DNA from: JADGGM01 sp027307005
Lineage (GTDB): Bacteria; Gemmatimonadota; Gemmatimonadetes; Gemmatimonadales; Gemmatimonadaceae
Direction of reading: 5' to 3'
NCBI GenBank assembly: GCA_035455745.1
Contig: DATIEP010000084.1
Span: 1-62,576 of the forward strand
DNA: 62,576 nt
Part shown: positions 36,309 through 45,759 of the stretch, in pieces
How positions within the stretch are numbered: the first letter of the stretch is position 1
Layout: each line of letters starts with the position of its first letter
Notes under the pieces: model-generated
Database searches by the model: none
The model's input: only the letters and a program-made list of their open reading frames with translations
What the model was told of the DNA's origin: nothing
Position numbers and translations under genes: made by a program

Positions 36309-37826
36309 CTAACGCGACGCGACGGCGTCGAAGGCGCCCGACGCGATCGCGCCGCTGAGCGCGGCGATGTCCGTGCTCAGCGCGCGATCGCGGTCGAGCG
36401 GCGGCACGATGCGCCGCACGATCGCCCGCGCGTCGCCCACGCGACGCGCGGGCGAGAGTGGGGCGCGGAAATCCAGCGCCTGCGCCGCACACATGAGCTC
36501 GATCGCGATGACGTTGCGCACGTTCTCCACCGACCGGCGCAGCTTCCACGCCGCACCCATCGCCATGGGCACCACGTCCTCCTTCCCGCCGCCCGTCGGA
36601 ATCGTGTCGACGCTCGCTGGATGCGCGAGCACCTTGCACTCGCTGGCCAGCGCCGCCGCGCTGACCTGCGCCATCATGAACCCGCTGTTCACGCCCGCGT
36701 CGCGCGCCAGAAATGGCGGCAGCCCGTGATTGAGATCGGGATGCAGCAACCGATCGATGCGACGTTCGGCGATGGTGGCGAGGTTCGCCATCGCGATCGC
36801 CATCACGTCGAGTGCTAACGCAACGGCCTGGCCATGGAAATTGCCGCCGCTCAACATCTCGGACTCGGAAACGACGAGCGGGTTGTCCGTCGCCGCGTTG
36901 AGCTCGCGCGCGATCACCGACTCGGCGAAGCCAAGGGCGTCGCGCGCCGGGCCGTGCACCTGCGGCATGCAGCGCAGTGCGTACGCATCCTGGACCCGCG
37001 GATCGCCGACGCGGTGCGACTCGCGAATCTCGCTGTCCGCGAGCAGCGCTCGAAGCAGTGCCGCGGACTCGGCTTGCCCGACCTGACCGCGCGCCGCTTG
37101 AATGCGCTCATCGAACGCCACGGGCGTGCCCATGAGGCCCTCGAGCGACATCGCGCCCGCGACGTGCGCCGCCCGCCAGATGCGCAGCGCATCCACGAGG
37201 GCAAGCGATGCAACCGCGGTGTGCGCCTGCGTTCCGTTGATGAGGGTGATGCCTTCCTTCGGCTCGAGCACCACGGGCTGCAGACCCGCCGCGCGCAGGA
37301 CGTCAGCCGCCACGCCGCGGGCGCCGTCGCGCCGCACGATCCCCTCGCCGATCATCGCGCCGGCGAGATGGGCTAACGGAGCGAGATCGCCGCTCGCGCC
37401 GACGCTGCCCTGCTCCGGCACCTCGGGCGTCACGCCGGCGTTGAGCATTCCCGTCAGCAGATCGATCAGCTCGGCGCGCCCACCGGAATAGCCCTTCGCG
37501 ATCACGTTCGCGCGGAGCAGCATCATCGCGCGCACCTCGCGCTCGGGCAGCAGCGGACCGACGCCGGCGGCGTGGCTGCGCACGAGATTGATTTGCAGCT
37601 CGCGCAGGCGGTCGGCAGGAATCGCGACGTCGGAAAGCTTGCCGAAGCCGGTGGTCACGCCGTACACGACATCGCCGCGCTCGAGCACGTCGACGACGGC
37701 AGCGCGGGCGCGAGCTACCCGTGCCCGGGCTCGATCCGACAACGCCACGGGCGTTCGGTCGACGGCCACACGGTACACAGCGTCGACGGTGAGCGAATCA
37801 CCGTCGAGCAGGATCGGTTGTGTCAT
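36309..37826 (-). CDS. hutH: Histidine ammonia-lyase
   Basis: HutH deaminates histidine to urocanate with the MIO cofactor. The MIO triad is in GSVGASGDLAPLAHLAG at about residue 142, and RSHAAGVGPLLPEREVRAMMLLRANVIAKGYSG matches histidine-specific forms rather than PAL/TAL. The 505-residue length is standard. No hutU, hutI or hutG is adjacent; the neighbour is the radical SAM gene. Its stop TAG is in GTTAGGC. An aromatic aminomutase is less likely. Confidence 0.92.
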   Translation of the reverse strand: MTQPILLDGDSLTVDAVYRVAVDRTPVALSDRARARVARARAAVVDVLERGDVVYGVTTGFGKLSDVAIPADRLRELQINLVRSHAAGVGPLLPEREVRAMMLLRANVIAKGYSGGRAELIDLLTGMLNAGVTPEVPEQGSVGASGDLAPLAHLAGAMIGEGIVRRDGARGVAADVLRAAGLQPVVLEPKEGITLINGTQAHTAVASLALVDALRIWRAAHVAGAMSLEGLMGTPVAFDERIQAARGQVGQAESAALLRALLADSEIRESHRVGDPRVQDAYALRCMPQVHGPARDALGFAESVIARELNAATDNPLVVSESEMLSGGNFHGQAVALALDVMAIAMANLATIAERRIDRLLHPDLNHGLPPFLARDAGVNSGFMMAQVSAAALASECKVLAHPASVDTIPTGGGKEDVVPMAMGAAWKLRRSVENVRNVIAIELMCAAQALDFRAPLSPARRVGDARAIVRRIVPPLDRDRALSTDIAALSGAIASGAFDAVASR

Positions 37827-37840
37827 GACGGGAAAATGTA

Positions 37841-37884
37841 CGCCGCGCCGTCATCACCGCGCCAGCGGCGATGACGGCGCGGCG
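37841..37884 (-). terminator. Intrinsic terminator of the fibronectin-like lipoprotein gene
   Basis: A 15-bp perfect stem (arms 37841-37855 and 37870-37884; arm CGCCGCGCCGTCATC) with a 14-base loop is followed on the minus strand by TACATTTTCCC. It lies between the lipoprotein stop (37899) and the hutH start (37826). Confidence 0.6.
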
Positions 37885-37898
37885 CACACGTCGCCCGA

Positions 37899-39026
37899 CT
37901 AACGTGCGATCGCGCCGCTTCCCGCCGTCATGTGCTCGAGCACCGGATTCCCGGGATCGCGCTGATAGGTCCACTCGAACACGACGAAGTTCGTGCCCAC
38001 CGCGGCGACGCGCAGCGCGCCGAAGTGCACGCCGTCCGGCCGCGCGACCTGGAATACGTAACCGAGCCTGGCCGATGCCCGGATCGCGCCGGAGGAGTAT
38101 CCAGTGCTCGGCGCAACACCGAAGGCGGAGATGCTGGCGAGCGGCTGCGAGCTGTACAGCGCGACAGTCGTCCCCGATTTCGCCGGCACCAACCACATGC
38201 TTCCATCGGCGTGCCGGTCGACACGGAAGTCGATGTCCGGGCGCGTCGCGCTCGCCACGACGCTGCGCGTGCTCGCGGCCGACGGGAAGGCGAACCCGCT
38301 CTTGTTCAACGAATCGGCCGACGAGAACACCACGATGTCGCCCGCCGTGGCGCTGGGCGTGGCCGCGACCGGCGTCGGCCAATCGCTTTCGTGGCCGTCG
38401 ATGCTGATGGCGCTCACATCGAAGCAGCGCGGCTGCCCGTTAGGCAAGCCGCTGGCGATGAAGTCCTCCGACACGGTGGTGCCCTCGAGCACCCAGGCGG
38501 TATCGCAGAGATTCTGTCCGGCGTGATAGACGGTCGAATACACCCGATAGTAGCTGAACGCCGACGGGTTCGACAGCCGTGCGTTAGGCGACCATGACAG
38601 CTCCACGGCCTGGTCGAGCGCGAACGCTTCGAGGCTGTCCGGCGGCGGCAGCTTGTTGGTGTTATCGACGGTGATGACGTTGGATGGCGCGCTCATCGAC
38701 CCGTCGGCCGCCTCGGAGGCGACGTAGTACTGGAGATCCGGTGCGCCCAGATCCTCGAACGACGGAGACGTGGTTTTCGCACGGAGATTCCACGCGCCGT
38801 TCGCCGAGGACCGCGAGAACACCGCGTAGTCGGCGATATTGGGATCGTTCACCGGGTCCCAACGCAAATCGATCCCCTCCGGAAAATCGGCGTTCCCGCT
38901 CGGGATCAGCTGGTACGTGAGGTTGTTGGGCGGGGCGAGGTTGAAGTTGTTCCCGGTCAGGCGGCCCGAGGTCGAGCAAGCGGCGAGTGCAATCACGGCA
39001 CCAGCCGCCAGAGTCGTGCGGCGCAT
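37899..39026 (-). CDS. Putative lipoprotein with fibronectin type III-like repeats, 375 aa
   Basis: The start ATG at 39024-39026 has GGAG six bases upstream and opens a lipoprotein signal with lipobox IALAAC. The mature protein shows two fibronectin-like stretches (PEGIDLRWDPVNDPNIADYAVF at about 55, AVELSWSPNARLSNPSAFSYYRVY at about 150), suggesting an envelope-attached, beta-rich protein. I cannot assign a function. It stands alone and ends at the terminator at 37841. Confidence 0.78.
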   Translation of the reverse strand: MRRTTLAAGAVIALAACSTSGRLTGNNFNLAPPNNLTYQLIPSGNADFPEGIDLRWDPVNDPNIADYAVFSRSSANGAWNLRAKTTSPSFEDLGAPDLQYYVASEAADGSMSAPSNVITVDNTNKLPPPDSLEAFALDQAVELSWSPNARLSNPSAFSYYRVYSTVYHAGQNLCDTAWVLEGTTVSEDFIASGLPNGQPRCFDVSAISIDGHESDWPTPVAATPSATAGDIVVFSSADSLNKSGFAFPSAASTRSVVASATRPDIDFRVDRHADGSMWLVPAKSGTTVALYSSQPLASISAFGVAPSTGYSSGAIRASARLGYVFQVARPDGVHFGALRVAAVGTNFVVFEWTYQRDPGNPVLEHMTAGSGAIAR

Positions 39027-39149
39027 TGCAGGCTCCATTGGCGTATGCGCCCCTGCAGTGCACGCCCCGCGCCGAGCGTTGCGGCGCGGCAAAATCAATG
39101 ACATCAAGGCGTTACTTTCGAACGCACCGCGGACGCCGTCCTTGGGGGT

Positions 39150-39218
39150 GGACAGTACAGGCGGACTAAACTCGGACACAACGGTCCGGTCCTGCCCGCC
39201 TGTCCGGCCTTGTCCGTC
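39150..39218. repeat. GGCGGACA-family inverted pair after lptD
   Basis: Minus strand, right after the lptD stop (39219-39221): GACGGACAAGGCCGGACAGGCGGGCAGG. Opposed on the plus strand: GGACAGTACAGGCGGACTAAAC with CTCGGACACAACGG. The two halves face each other. Confidence 0.8.
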
Positions 39219-42143
39219 TCAAGGCGCAGTCCCCGCCTGCGGCCTGTACGTGCTCCGGTTGTAGTCGAACTTGAGATCCGGCTCGGCCTTGAGCGCGATG
39301 TAGAAGCTGAACGCGAAGTTTCCGTTGGGCGCGCGCGAGAAGTGAAAGATCGCGCGCCAGTCGTGCATGTCGCGCTGCAGGCCGACGTCCTGGTCGGAGA
39401 ACTGGTGCAGCTCGAAGTCGTAGCCGGTCGACCACTGCAGCGCCCACTTGGGCGTGAGGCTGAATGATGCATTGGCGCGCAGCGTCGTGAGCGCCGGCGT
39501 CACGAAGGGTGCGCCGCCGGCGATGGTTTGCTGCAGCGTGTCGGCCGGCTGCGGGGTGTTCAAGCAACGCTGGTAGTTGATCGGATCGTTGATCAACACC
39601 TGACACGTCGCCCGCGGATCGATCACGCGCGCGCCGGGAATCGGCCTGCTGCGCGTGGACGAGAATTGGAACGACGCGGTCCATCCCTGTCCGGTCGGAA
39701 TGCCGATCGGTTGTCGCACGCCGCCGGGGCCCGCGATGATCGGCTGCTGGTTGAGCGCCTGCGATGACTGGTTGGCGTTCGTGGTGTCGCCGTTCCCGAA
39801 AATCTTCGCCAGCGCGGTGATCGGGTTGTTGTTCTTCCCGATCGTGAACGACGCGGTGATCCCGGTGCGGAACGGTTTGAACTTCGCCGTGTCGCTCTGC
39901 AGGTCGCCCTGGAACAACGAGTACTGCACGGCGAGATCGAACCCCGGCAGCAGGTCGGAGCTCACTCGATACCCGAACGTGGACGTATTGAAGCCCGACG
40001 CGTGCGTCACCTTGGCGCGCTCGAAATCGTAGCTCACCGGGTCGAGGCTGAGCGCGAGCAGCTTGATCTTCTGACCGGCGTCGGGATTCGTGTCGTTCTT
40101 GCTCTTGAGCTTTGCTTCGATCACCTGGTCTAACTGCACCGTCATGTTTTCCTGTGCGAGGCCGCCCAGATAGGTCCCTCGCGTCTTGTTCAGGGCCTTG
40201 AGGAACTCATCGCTCACGTTGGACGCCGGCGCGTACGTGAACGTGATGCGCGGCGAAATCGAGTGCCGGATGCGCGTGAACGGTCCGAAGCCCGGGAAGA
40301 ATCCGAACAGCGAGGGTGAACTCGACAGTCCGTACTGCAGCGTCTTCGACTGGTGCACGAACTGGCCGCCGCTCAATTGGCTGCGCACCCAGAATCCGCT
40401 GGTCGGGTCGGCGTTCACGATGGCAATGAACGGCGACAGCTTGAGCGTACTCTGCATGAGCGCCGGCAGGCTGATCCCGGTTTGCCAGTCGATGGACGTG
40501 AGGTAGCTCGACGCATACATGCGCCGAGTGATGAGCGCGCCCGTGTTGAAATCGCGGACGTCGAACGCCTGCGGGAAGTCGTTCTCCTTGTCCGACAACT
40601 GGAAGCTGTTCTGCCAGGTAAAGCCGAAGATGCGCACGGGGGTTTGCAGCGCCGCCGTGGTGTTGCGCTGGCTCGCGTGCACCTGGACGCTGTCGAACAC
40701 CGCTCCGTTAGACCCGGGCGTGAAGATGAACGGCGCGGCGTCCATATTCAGGTTCTCGGTGTTGTTGAGCGAGAAGTTCGGCGACCACAGGAGCCACGAC
40801 CCGGCGCTCACCGGCTTCACGGACACGGTGAGGTTCGGAAAGTTCTGGTCGATCTCCTTGCGGCCCGTGTACTGGGTGCGTGTGCCGCCGATGCTGATGT
40901 TGGCCGGGCCTAACGCCTGCTGGAAGTTCACGGCCGACGCGATTGCCGCCAGCGCCTGCGCGACGTTGAACGCCTGCTGCCGGATCGCGGTGGTGTTGCT
41001 CGAGTAGTTGATCGACGCGTTGAGACTGCTGCCCTGCGAGAACTGCTGCTGGTGCGACCACGACACGTTGGTGCTTTTTTGCCCGTCGCTGAAGGTGGAG
41101 TACGAGACGCCCACGCGTCCGGCGAGGAAGCGGTCGAGCCACCGGTACTCGAATTCGCCGTTCCAGCGGGTCCACCCGATGTTGCCGTTCTGCGCGTTGT
41201 TGCCGCTCCGCCAATCCAGCGACGCTGTGGCGTCGGTGTAATCGTTGATGGCGAAGTAGTAGCCGAGGTTGTCGACTTCGCGCTGGTACGACGCCGAGGT
41301 GCGCACGATGTCGGAGAGGCCAAAACGCGGCGGGATGATGCCGCTGCGCCGTCCGGTGCGCATGTCCTGGAAAATGAACGGCAGCCAGAGGACGGGAATG
41401 TCCTGGATGTACAGCACGGCGGGCCGCGCAACGAGCAGCCGCCGCGTGACCATCTTGATTTCCTTCGACTGGAAGTGGTAGTGCGGATCGGGCAGGTCGC
41501 AGCTGGTGACCGAGCCATCCAGCGCATACGACGTGTTGTGTCCGTGGCCGGTGGTGTCGCCGGCCACCGCGCCGCGTTCGCCGCCCACGAACCAGGTCTG
41601 GCCCGCCTGCGCCGACGACGTGCTGAGCCGGTTGGCGATGCCCTTGTGATTGCCGATGTCGTACTCGAGAAAGCCCAACGTGACGAGATCCGACGTCTGC
41701 GCGCTCGGATCGCGCAGGACGGTCGTGTCGTTGGGCGCGGTGCGGGCCGTGACGATGCGCGAGGAATCGTTGTACTCGATGGTGTCGGAGACGAGCACGG
41801 TCTGCTCGCGCTGGACGGCGCTCTGCCCCGACAGTTGCAGCGCGTGGCTCTGCGTGTTGAAGACGGCGGTATTGCCCTGGTACCGCGTGGTGACGTAGCC
41901 CGTGCGGCTCATGAGCGCATTCATGACCGAGTCGGGCTCGTTCCACTTGACGAGGTCCGTCTTGACGCGCGACGTGTCGGTCTGGGTGGTGTCGCCCCGA
42001 CGCGGCTGGCGGTAGATGCGCTGCGTGGTGTCGGGAAAGATCGGCGGCGGCGTCGGCGGTGCGGTGGGAACGCCCTGTGCCGCCGCGGCGCCGCCTAACG
42101 GCAGCGCGAGCACGGCCACGGCCGCGATCGTGCGCCGGATCAC
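39219..42143 (-). CDS. lptD: LPS-assembly protein LptD-like outer membrane protein
   Basis: This 974-residue protein has a signal peptide (MIRRTIAAVAVLALPLGGAAAA) and an OstA/LptA-like beta domain (about 75-200: TRYQGNTAVFNTQSHALQLSG, VLVSDTIEYNDSSRIVTARTA). A long C-terminal part rich in alternating beta strands, with IPPRFGLSDIVRTSASYQ and WALQWSTGYDFELHQ, forms the barrel. It would insert LPS or a related glycolipid in the outer leaflet. It is the last gene of the heme-Tol-Tat-Lpt cluster, overlaps tatC by 4 bases and is followed by repeats. Confidence 0.87.
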   Translation of the reverse strand: MIRRTIAAVAVLALPLGGAAAAQGVPTAPPTPPPIFPDTTQRIYRQPRRGDTTQTDTSRVKTDLVKWNEPDSVMNALMSRTGYVTTRYQGNTAVFNTQSHALQLSGQSAVQREQTVLVSDTIEYNDSSRIVTARTAPNDTTVLRDPSAQTSDLVTLGFLEYDIGNHKGIANRLSTSSAQAGQTWFVGGERGAVAGDTTGHGHNTSYALDGSVTSCDLPDPHYHFQSKEIKMVTRRLLVARPAVLYIQDIPVLWLPFIFQDMRTGRRSGIIPPRFGLSDIVRTSASYQREVDNLGYYFAINDYTDATASLDWRSGNNAQNGNIGWTRWNGEFEYRWLDRFLAGRVGVSYSTFSDGQKSTNVSWSHQQQFSQGSSLNASINYSSNTTAIRQQAFNVAQALAAIASAVNFQQALGPANISIGGTRTQYTGRKEIDQNFPNLTVSVKPVSAGSWLLWSPNFSLNNTENLNMDAAPFIFTPGSNGAVFDSVQVHASQRNTTAALQTPVRIFGFTWQNSFQLSDKENDFPQAFDVRDFNTGALITRRMYASSYLTSIDWQTGISLPALMQSTLKLSPFIAIVNADPTSGFWVRSQLSGGQFVHQSKTLQYGLSSSPSLFGFFPGFGPFTRIRHSISPRITFTYAPASNVSDEFLKALNKTRGTYLGGLAQENMTVQLDQVIEAKLKSKNDTNPDAGQKIKLLALSLDPVSYDFERAKVTHASGFNTSTFGYRVSSDLLPGFDLAVQYSLFQGDLQSDTAKFKPFRTGITASFTIGKNNNPITALAKIFGNGDTTNANQSSQALNQQPIIAGPGGVRQPIGIPTGQGWTASFQFSSTRSRPIPGARVIDPRATCQVLINDPINYQRCLNTPQPADTLQQTIAGGAPFVTPALTTLRANASFSLTPKWALQWSTGYDFELHQFSDQDVGLQRDMHDWRAIFHFSRAPNGNFAFSFYIALKAEPDLKFDYNRSTYRPQAGTAP

Positions 42144-42958
42144 GCCGTCGCTCCGCGCCGCTCCGCGCCCTCCACCTCGGCCGCGTCCGCCTCACGCTGC
42201 GCCTGCCGCCGCAAACGCCGCTTGTGCACGCCGTACGTGAGGAGGACGCTGACCTCGTACAACAGGTACAGAGGAACCGCCATGGCGATCGTCGTCCAGA
42301 CCAGGTCGCCCGGCGTGAGGAACGCGCCGATGATCACGCAGATGACGACGGCGTGGCGCCGGTACTTGTTCAGGAACTGCGGCGTCACGATGCCTAACGC
42401 AGCCAGCGCCAGGATCACGATCGGCAACTCGAAGCAGAGGCCGAAGGCCAGCGCCATGCTCGTCGCAAAGCCGAAGTACTCGGTGGCCGTGATCATCGGC
42501 TCGAGCGCCTGCGTCTGGAAGCTCATCAGCCACTCGACCGCGAGCGGCAGCACCACGAAGAACGACAGGCACACGCCCGACAGAAACAGCGTCGTCGCGA
42601 AGGCGAAGACCGGCACGACGAGCTTCTTCTCGTGCCGGTACAACGCGGGCGCGACGAACGCCCACACCTGATACAGAATGAACGGCAGCGCGATCACGAC
42701 GCCCAGCACGACCGAGGCGTCGAGCACGATCGTGAACGGGTCGCCGGGGTGCGTATACACCAGCTTCCGGCCGTGCAGGTACGGCTTGATCGGGCCCTCG
42801 AGGAGCCCGATCACATCGATTTTCATGAGCAGCACGAACGCGATGCCGACGCCTACAATGAGCGCTGCCAGCGACCAGATGATGCGCCAGCGCAATTCCT
42901 CGAGGTGATCGAGGAACGGCATCTCGCCGCCCGACTGGCGCTCCGTGCGTTCGTCCAC
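42140..42958 (-). CDS. tatC: Sec-independent translocase subunit TatC
   Basis: TatC is the receptor of the Tat system. The 272-residue protein opens MPFLDHLEELRWRIIWSLAAL (the conserved FLDHLEELR motif) and has about six hydrophobic helices, with the tell-tale ATEYFGFATSMALAFGLCFELP segment. It sits between cpoB and lptD, away from tatA. Its stop overlaps lptD as ATGA. Confidence 0.96.
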   Translation of the reverse strand: MDERTERQSGGEMPFLDHLEELRWRIIWSLAALIVGVGIAFVLLMKIDVIGLLEGPIKPYLHGRKLVYTHPGDPFTIVLDASVVLGVVIALPFILYQVWAFVAPALYRHEKKLVVPVFAFATTLFLSGVCLSFFVVLPLAVEWLMSFQTQALEPMITATEYFGFATSMALAFGLCFELPIVILALAALGIVTPQFLNKYRRHAVVICVIIGAFLTPGDLVWTTIAMAVPLYLLYEVSVLLTYGVHKRRLRRQAQREADAAEVEGAERRGATA

Positions 42959-42974
42959 CGCGACGGCTCCGATC

Positions 42975-43799
42975 TCACTTCAACTCGCGCAGATGATCGC
43001 GCGCGAGCGCGGCTTCATCCGACTGCGGGTACGTAGAGATGAGTTGGTTGAGCAGCGCCCGCGCCGCCGTCGCGTTCCCCTGCTGCTCGAGGTAGAGCGC
43101 GCGCTTGTACAGCGCCGTCGGGGCGTGCGGCGACTTCGGGAACTTCTGGATGACCATCGCATACGCCGTGTCCGCGGCGGCAGCGTTCCCCTGCGCGCGA
43201 TACGCCTCGCCCAGATAGAACTGCGCTTCCGGCGTGATATCCGCGGTGGGATAGTCCTGCAGCAGCTTCTGGAACGCCTGGACCGCGGTGGCCGGGCTGC
43301 CGCGCTGCAGCTGTTCCATGCCTAACTGATAGAGCTGGTTCGGCCCCGGCTCGCCGGCGTTCGGCGCGGCGCCGGTAGGTGCGGCGCCCGGCGCGGCCGC
43401 CGCGCCCTTGGCGCCCGTCGTCGGCGACGGGGCGGCGCCTTCGCCCATGTCCTGGTTGCGCTGCTCGATCGACGCGCGCAGCTCCTGCAGCCGGTTCTGG
43501 CTCTGCCCGGTGAGCTGCTGGATCTGCAGCAGCTGCTCGTTCACGTCGTGCAGATCGCCGCGCATGTCGCCCTGCATCTTCACCACGTGCCCGCTCACCG
43601 TGCCTAACGAATCGCGCACCAGGCCGAGCGTGGCGATCACCTGGTTCACCTGCGCGGCGTGGAGCGAATCCGAGCGCACCGTGGCGACGCGCATCGAATC
43701 GATCTGCAGCTGCAGCAGCTTCACGTCGTTGCTGGTGGCGAAGCACGCCCCGGTCGCCACCAGCGCGACCGGAGCGAGACGCCGGAAGACGGTCTTCAT
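42975..43799 (-). CDS. cpoB: Tol-Pal system protein CpoB (YbgF-like)
   Basis: CpoB links Tol-Pal to peptidoglycan synthesis. The protein has a signal with lipobox-like VATGAC (so it may be a lipoprotein), a coiled-coil N-domain (QLQIDSMRVATVRSDSLHAA), a Pro/Ala hinge and a C-terminal TPR region (LYQLGMEQLQRGSPATAVQAFQKLL, PHAPTALYKRALYLEQQ). It overlaps pal by 4 bases and precedes tatC by 16 bases. Confidence 0.88.
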   Translation of the reverse strand: MKTVFRRLAPVALVATGACFATSNDVKLLQLQIDSMRVATVRSDSLHAAQVNQVIATLGLVRDSLGTVSGHVVKMQGDMRGDLHDVNEQLLQIQQLTGQSQNRLQELRASIEQRNQDMGEGAAPSPTTGAKGAAAAPGAAPTGAAPNAGEPGPNQLYQLGMEQLQRGSPATAVQAFQKLLQDYPTADITPEAQFYLGEAYRAQGNAAAADTAYAMVIQKFPKSPHAPTALYKRALYLEQQGNATAARALLNQLISTYPQSDEAALARDHLRELK

Positions 43800-44398
43800 G
43801 GGGCTCCCTTGATCTGGTCGGCGCCGGCCGTGATCTCGAACTCATCGCGGCGATTCTGCGACCACGACGACTCGTCGTGTCCGGTGGCGACGGGCCGCTC
43901 TTCGCCGTAGCTGATGATGTCGATCCGGTCGCCCGCGATGCCGTGGTCGGTGAGATACCGCTTGGCCGACGCCGCGCGCCGCTGGCCTAACGCAAGGTTG
44001 TATTCATCGGACCCGCGCTCGTCCGTGTTGCCGGCCACGCGGAGCCGCACGGCGGGGTTCGCGTTCAGAATGGTGATCTTCGCGTCCAGCGACGAGCGCG
44101 CATCGTCCTTGAGCGCGTCGCTGTCGAAGTCGAAGTAGATCACCTGGGTGAGCGCCTTGGTGGCCGCATCCTTCGCGTTCCGGAGTTTGTCCGCATCGGC
44201 TTGCGCGCGCGCGATCGAATCGCGCCGCGCGGCGTCGGCCCGCGCAATCGAATCGCGGCGCGCGTTCTCCGCGTTGATGCTGTCCTGATTCGGGCCCGGC
44301 GTCGCCGCGGGCTGGGTCACGGGCGGCTTGTGCGAGCACGCCACGGCCGCGGACACGGCGAGCAGCAGGAACGGAAGGAGGCGGGTCTTACCAGTCAT
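43796..44398 (-). CDS. pal: Peptidoglycan-associated lipoprotein Pal
   Basis: Pal anchors the outer membrane to peptidoglycan. I use ATG 44396-44398 (200 residues) because it opens a clear lipoprotein signal ending AVSAAVAC. A helical spacer with repeated ARRDSIAR units is followed by an OmpA-like domain (VIYFDFDSDALKDDAR, RVAGNTDERGSDEYNLALGQRRA). It lies after tolB and overlaps cpoB. Confidence 0.93.
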   Translation of the reverse strand: MTGKTRLLPFLLLAVSAAVACSHKPPVTQPAATPGPNQDSINAENARRDSIARADAARRDSIARAQADADKLRNAKDAATKALTQVIYFDFDSDALKDDARSSLDAKITILNANPAVRLRVAGNTDERGSDEYNLALGQRRAASAKRYLTDHGIAGDRIDIISYGEERPVATGHDESSWSQNRRDEFEITAGADQIKGAP

Positions 44399-44442
44399 GA
44401 GGAGTCCCCCGGATGAGATGTGATCCCGTGCAGAGCGAAACA

Positions 44443-45759
44443 TTACGGTGCGCTCGTCGAGTGTGACCAGGCCGCGAGCCTCGCGCCCGGATCGTGGGTC
44501 AACTGCCGCGCGCGCCCCGACTCGGCGTCGAGTACGAAAATCTCTTTCACGCCGGTGCGCGACGACGTGAAAGCGAGATGGCGCCCGTCCGGCGCCCAGG
44601 TGGGATCTTCGTTGATCCCCTCGCTCGTCAACTGCTTCACGGTCTGGTCCCGCAACGTGATCGTCATGATCTGAAAACGTCCGTCCAACTGCGACTGGAA
44701 GGCGATCAAACGGCCGTCGGGTGACCAGTCGGGATTGCTGCGATAGTTTTGATCGCCGAAGTTGAACGGCGTCAACAATGCGACGTTAGACCCGTCGACA
44801 TCGGACGTGTACACCTCCGGATGTCCGGCGCGCCCCGATGTGAACGCCAGCCGCGCGCCGTCCGGGCTGAACGTCGGCGACACGTTGTCGCTCCCCCGCC
44901 CAACTGTGACGCGCCGCGCCGCACCGGTGCCCGACGCGCTCGCCATGTAGAGATCGGTCCCGTTCTCGACGCCGTGGGCGTAGCACAACCACTGCCCGTC
45001 GGGCGAGAACGCCGGCGTGATGTTCAGTCCGCCGGGCGTCGTCGTCACGCTGTGCTCGCGACCCGTCGCCAGATCGCGAATGACGACGTTCCAACCGGTC
45101 CGCACCAATTCGCTGTACGCGATGGTCCGTCCGTCGGGCGACCACGCTGGAGCCAGAACCGTTCCCGGCTCACTCACGGGATGCTCGCCGAACCCGTCGG
45201 CGTCTATAACGTAAATACGATTGCCGCGCACGTACAGGATGCGCGTGGCCGCGATGCCGCGCACCCCGGTGATCCACCGCTCGATCTGATCGGCCATTGC
45301 GTGCACGCTCATGCGCCAATCCTCGGTGTTCGGCGCGCCGGACAGCGGCACATCGTGCGAGGCCGCCACCTTCTTCGCCGACACATCGTACACGTTCACG
45401 TGCGCGGTGCTCCCCGTCACGGAGATCTGTACCACCGCGGCTGCGCTCAACGATTTCCAGATCGTGAAGTCCACCGCGTTCTTCGCGGCCTGCTGCCGCG
45501 CCGTTTCCTGCACGGCGTCGCCGCCGATGACCTCGATGCGATCCCCGTAGTCGAAGTCGCGCGACACGATGGCCTGGAGCGAATCACCGCCTGCACCGCT
45601 CACGGGAAACACGACCACGCCCGGCTTCGTACCGGGCTGATAGGTGAGGCCGATGCGCACACCGCGCGTCGTGTCCTGCTGTTGCGCGGTCGCGCGCGCG
45701 GGGACGCCGAGGCACGCCGCCAGAGCGGCGCACGTGATCAGTCGCTGCGTGAGCTGCAT
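44443..45759 (-). CDS. tolB: Tol-Pal translocation protein TolB
   Basis: TolB is the periplasmic partner of Pal. The 438-residue protein has a signal peptide cut near ATAQQQ, an N-domain (GVVVFPVSGAGGDSLQAIVSRDFDY) and a WD40-like six-bladed propeller with repeated SPDG units (APAWSPDGRTIAYS, TPAFSPDGQWLCYA, SPTFSPDGARLAFTS, NPDWSPDGRLIAFQS, DPTWAPDGRHLAFTS). It follows the TonB/TolA gene directly (TAGATG junction). Confidence 0.93.
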   Translation of the reverse strand: MQLTQRLITCAALAACLGVPARATAQQQDTTRGVRIGLTYQPGTKPGVVVFPVSGAGGDSLQAIVSRDFDYGDRIEVIGGDAVQETARQQAAKNAVDFTIWKSLSAAAVVQISVTGSTAHVNVYDVSAKKVAASHDVPLSGAPNTEDWRMSVHAMADQIERWITGVRGIAATRILYVRGNRIYVIDADGFGEHPVSEPGTVLAPAWSPDGRTIAYSELVRTGWNVVIRDLATGREHSVTTTPGGLNITPAFSPDGQWLCYAHGVENGTDLYMASASGTGAARRVTVGRGSDNVSPTFSPDGARLAFTSGRAGHPEVYTSDVDGSNVALLTPFNFGDQNYRSNPDWSPDGRLIAFQSQLDGRFQIMTITLRDQTVKQLTSEGINEDPTWAPDGRHLAFTSSRTGVKEIFVLDAESGRARQLTHDPGARLAAWSHSTSAP

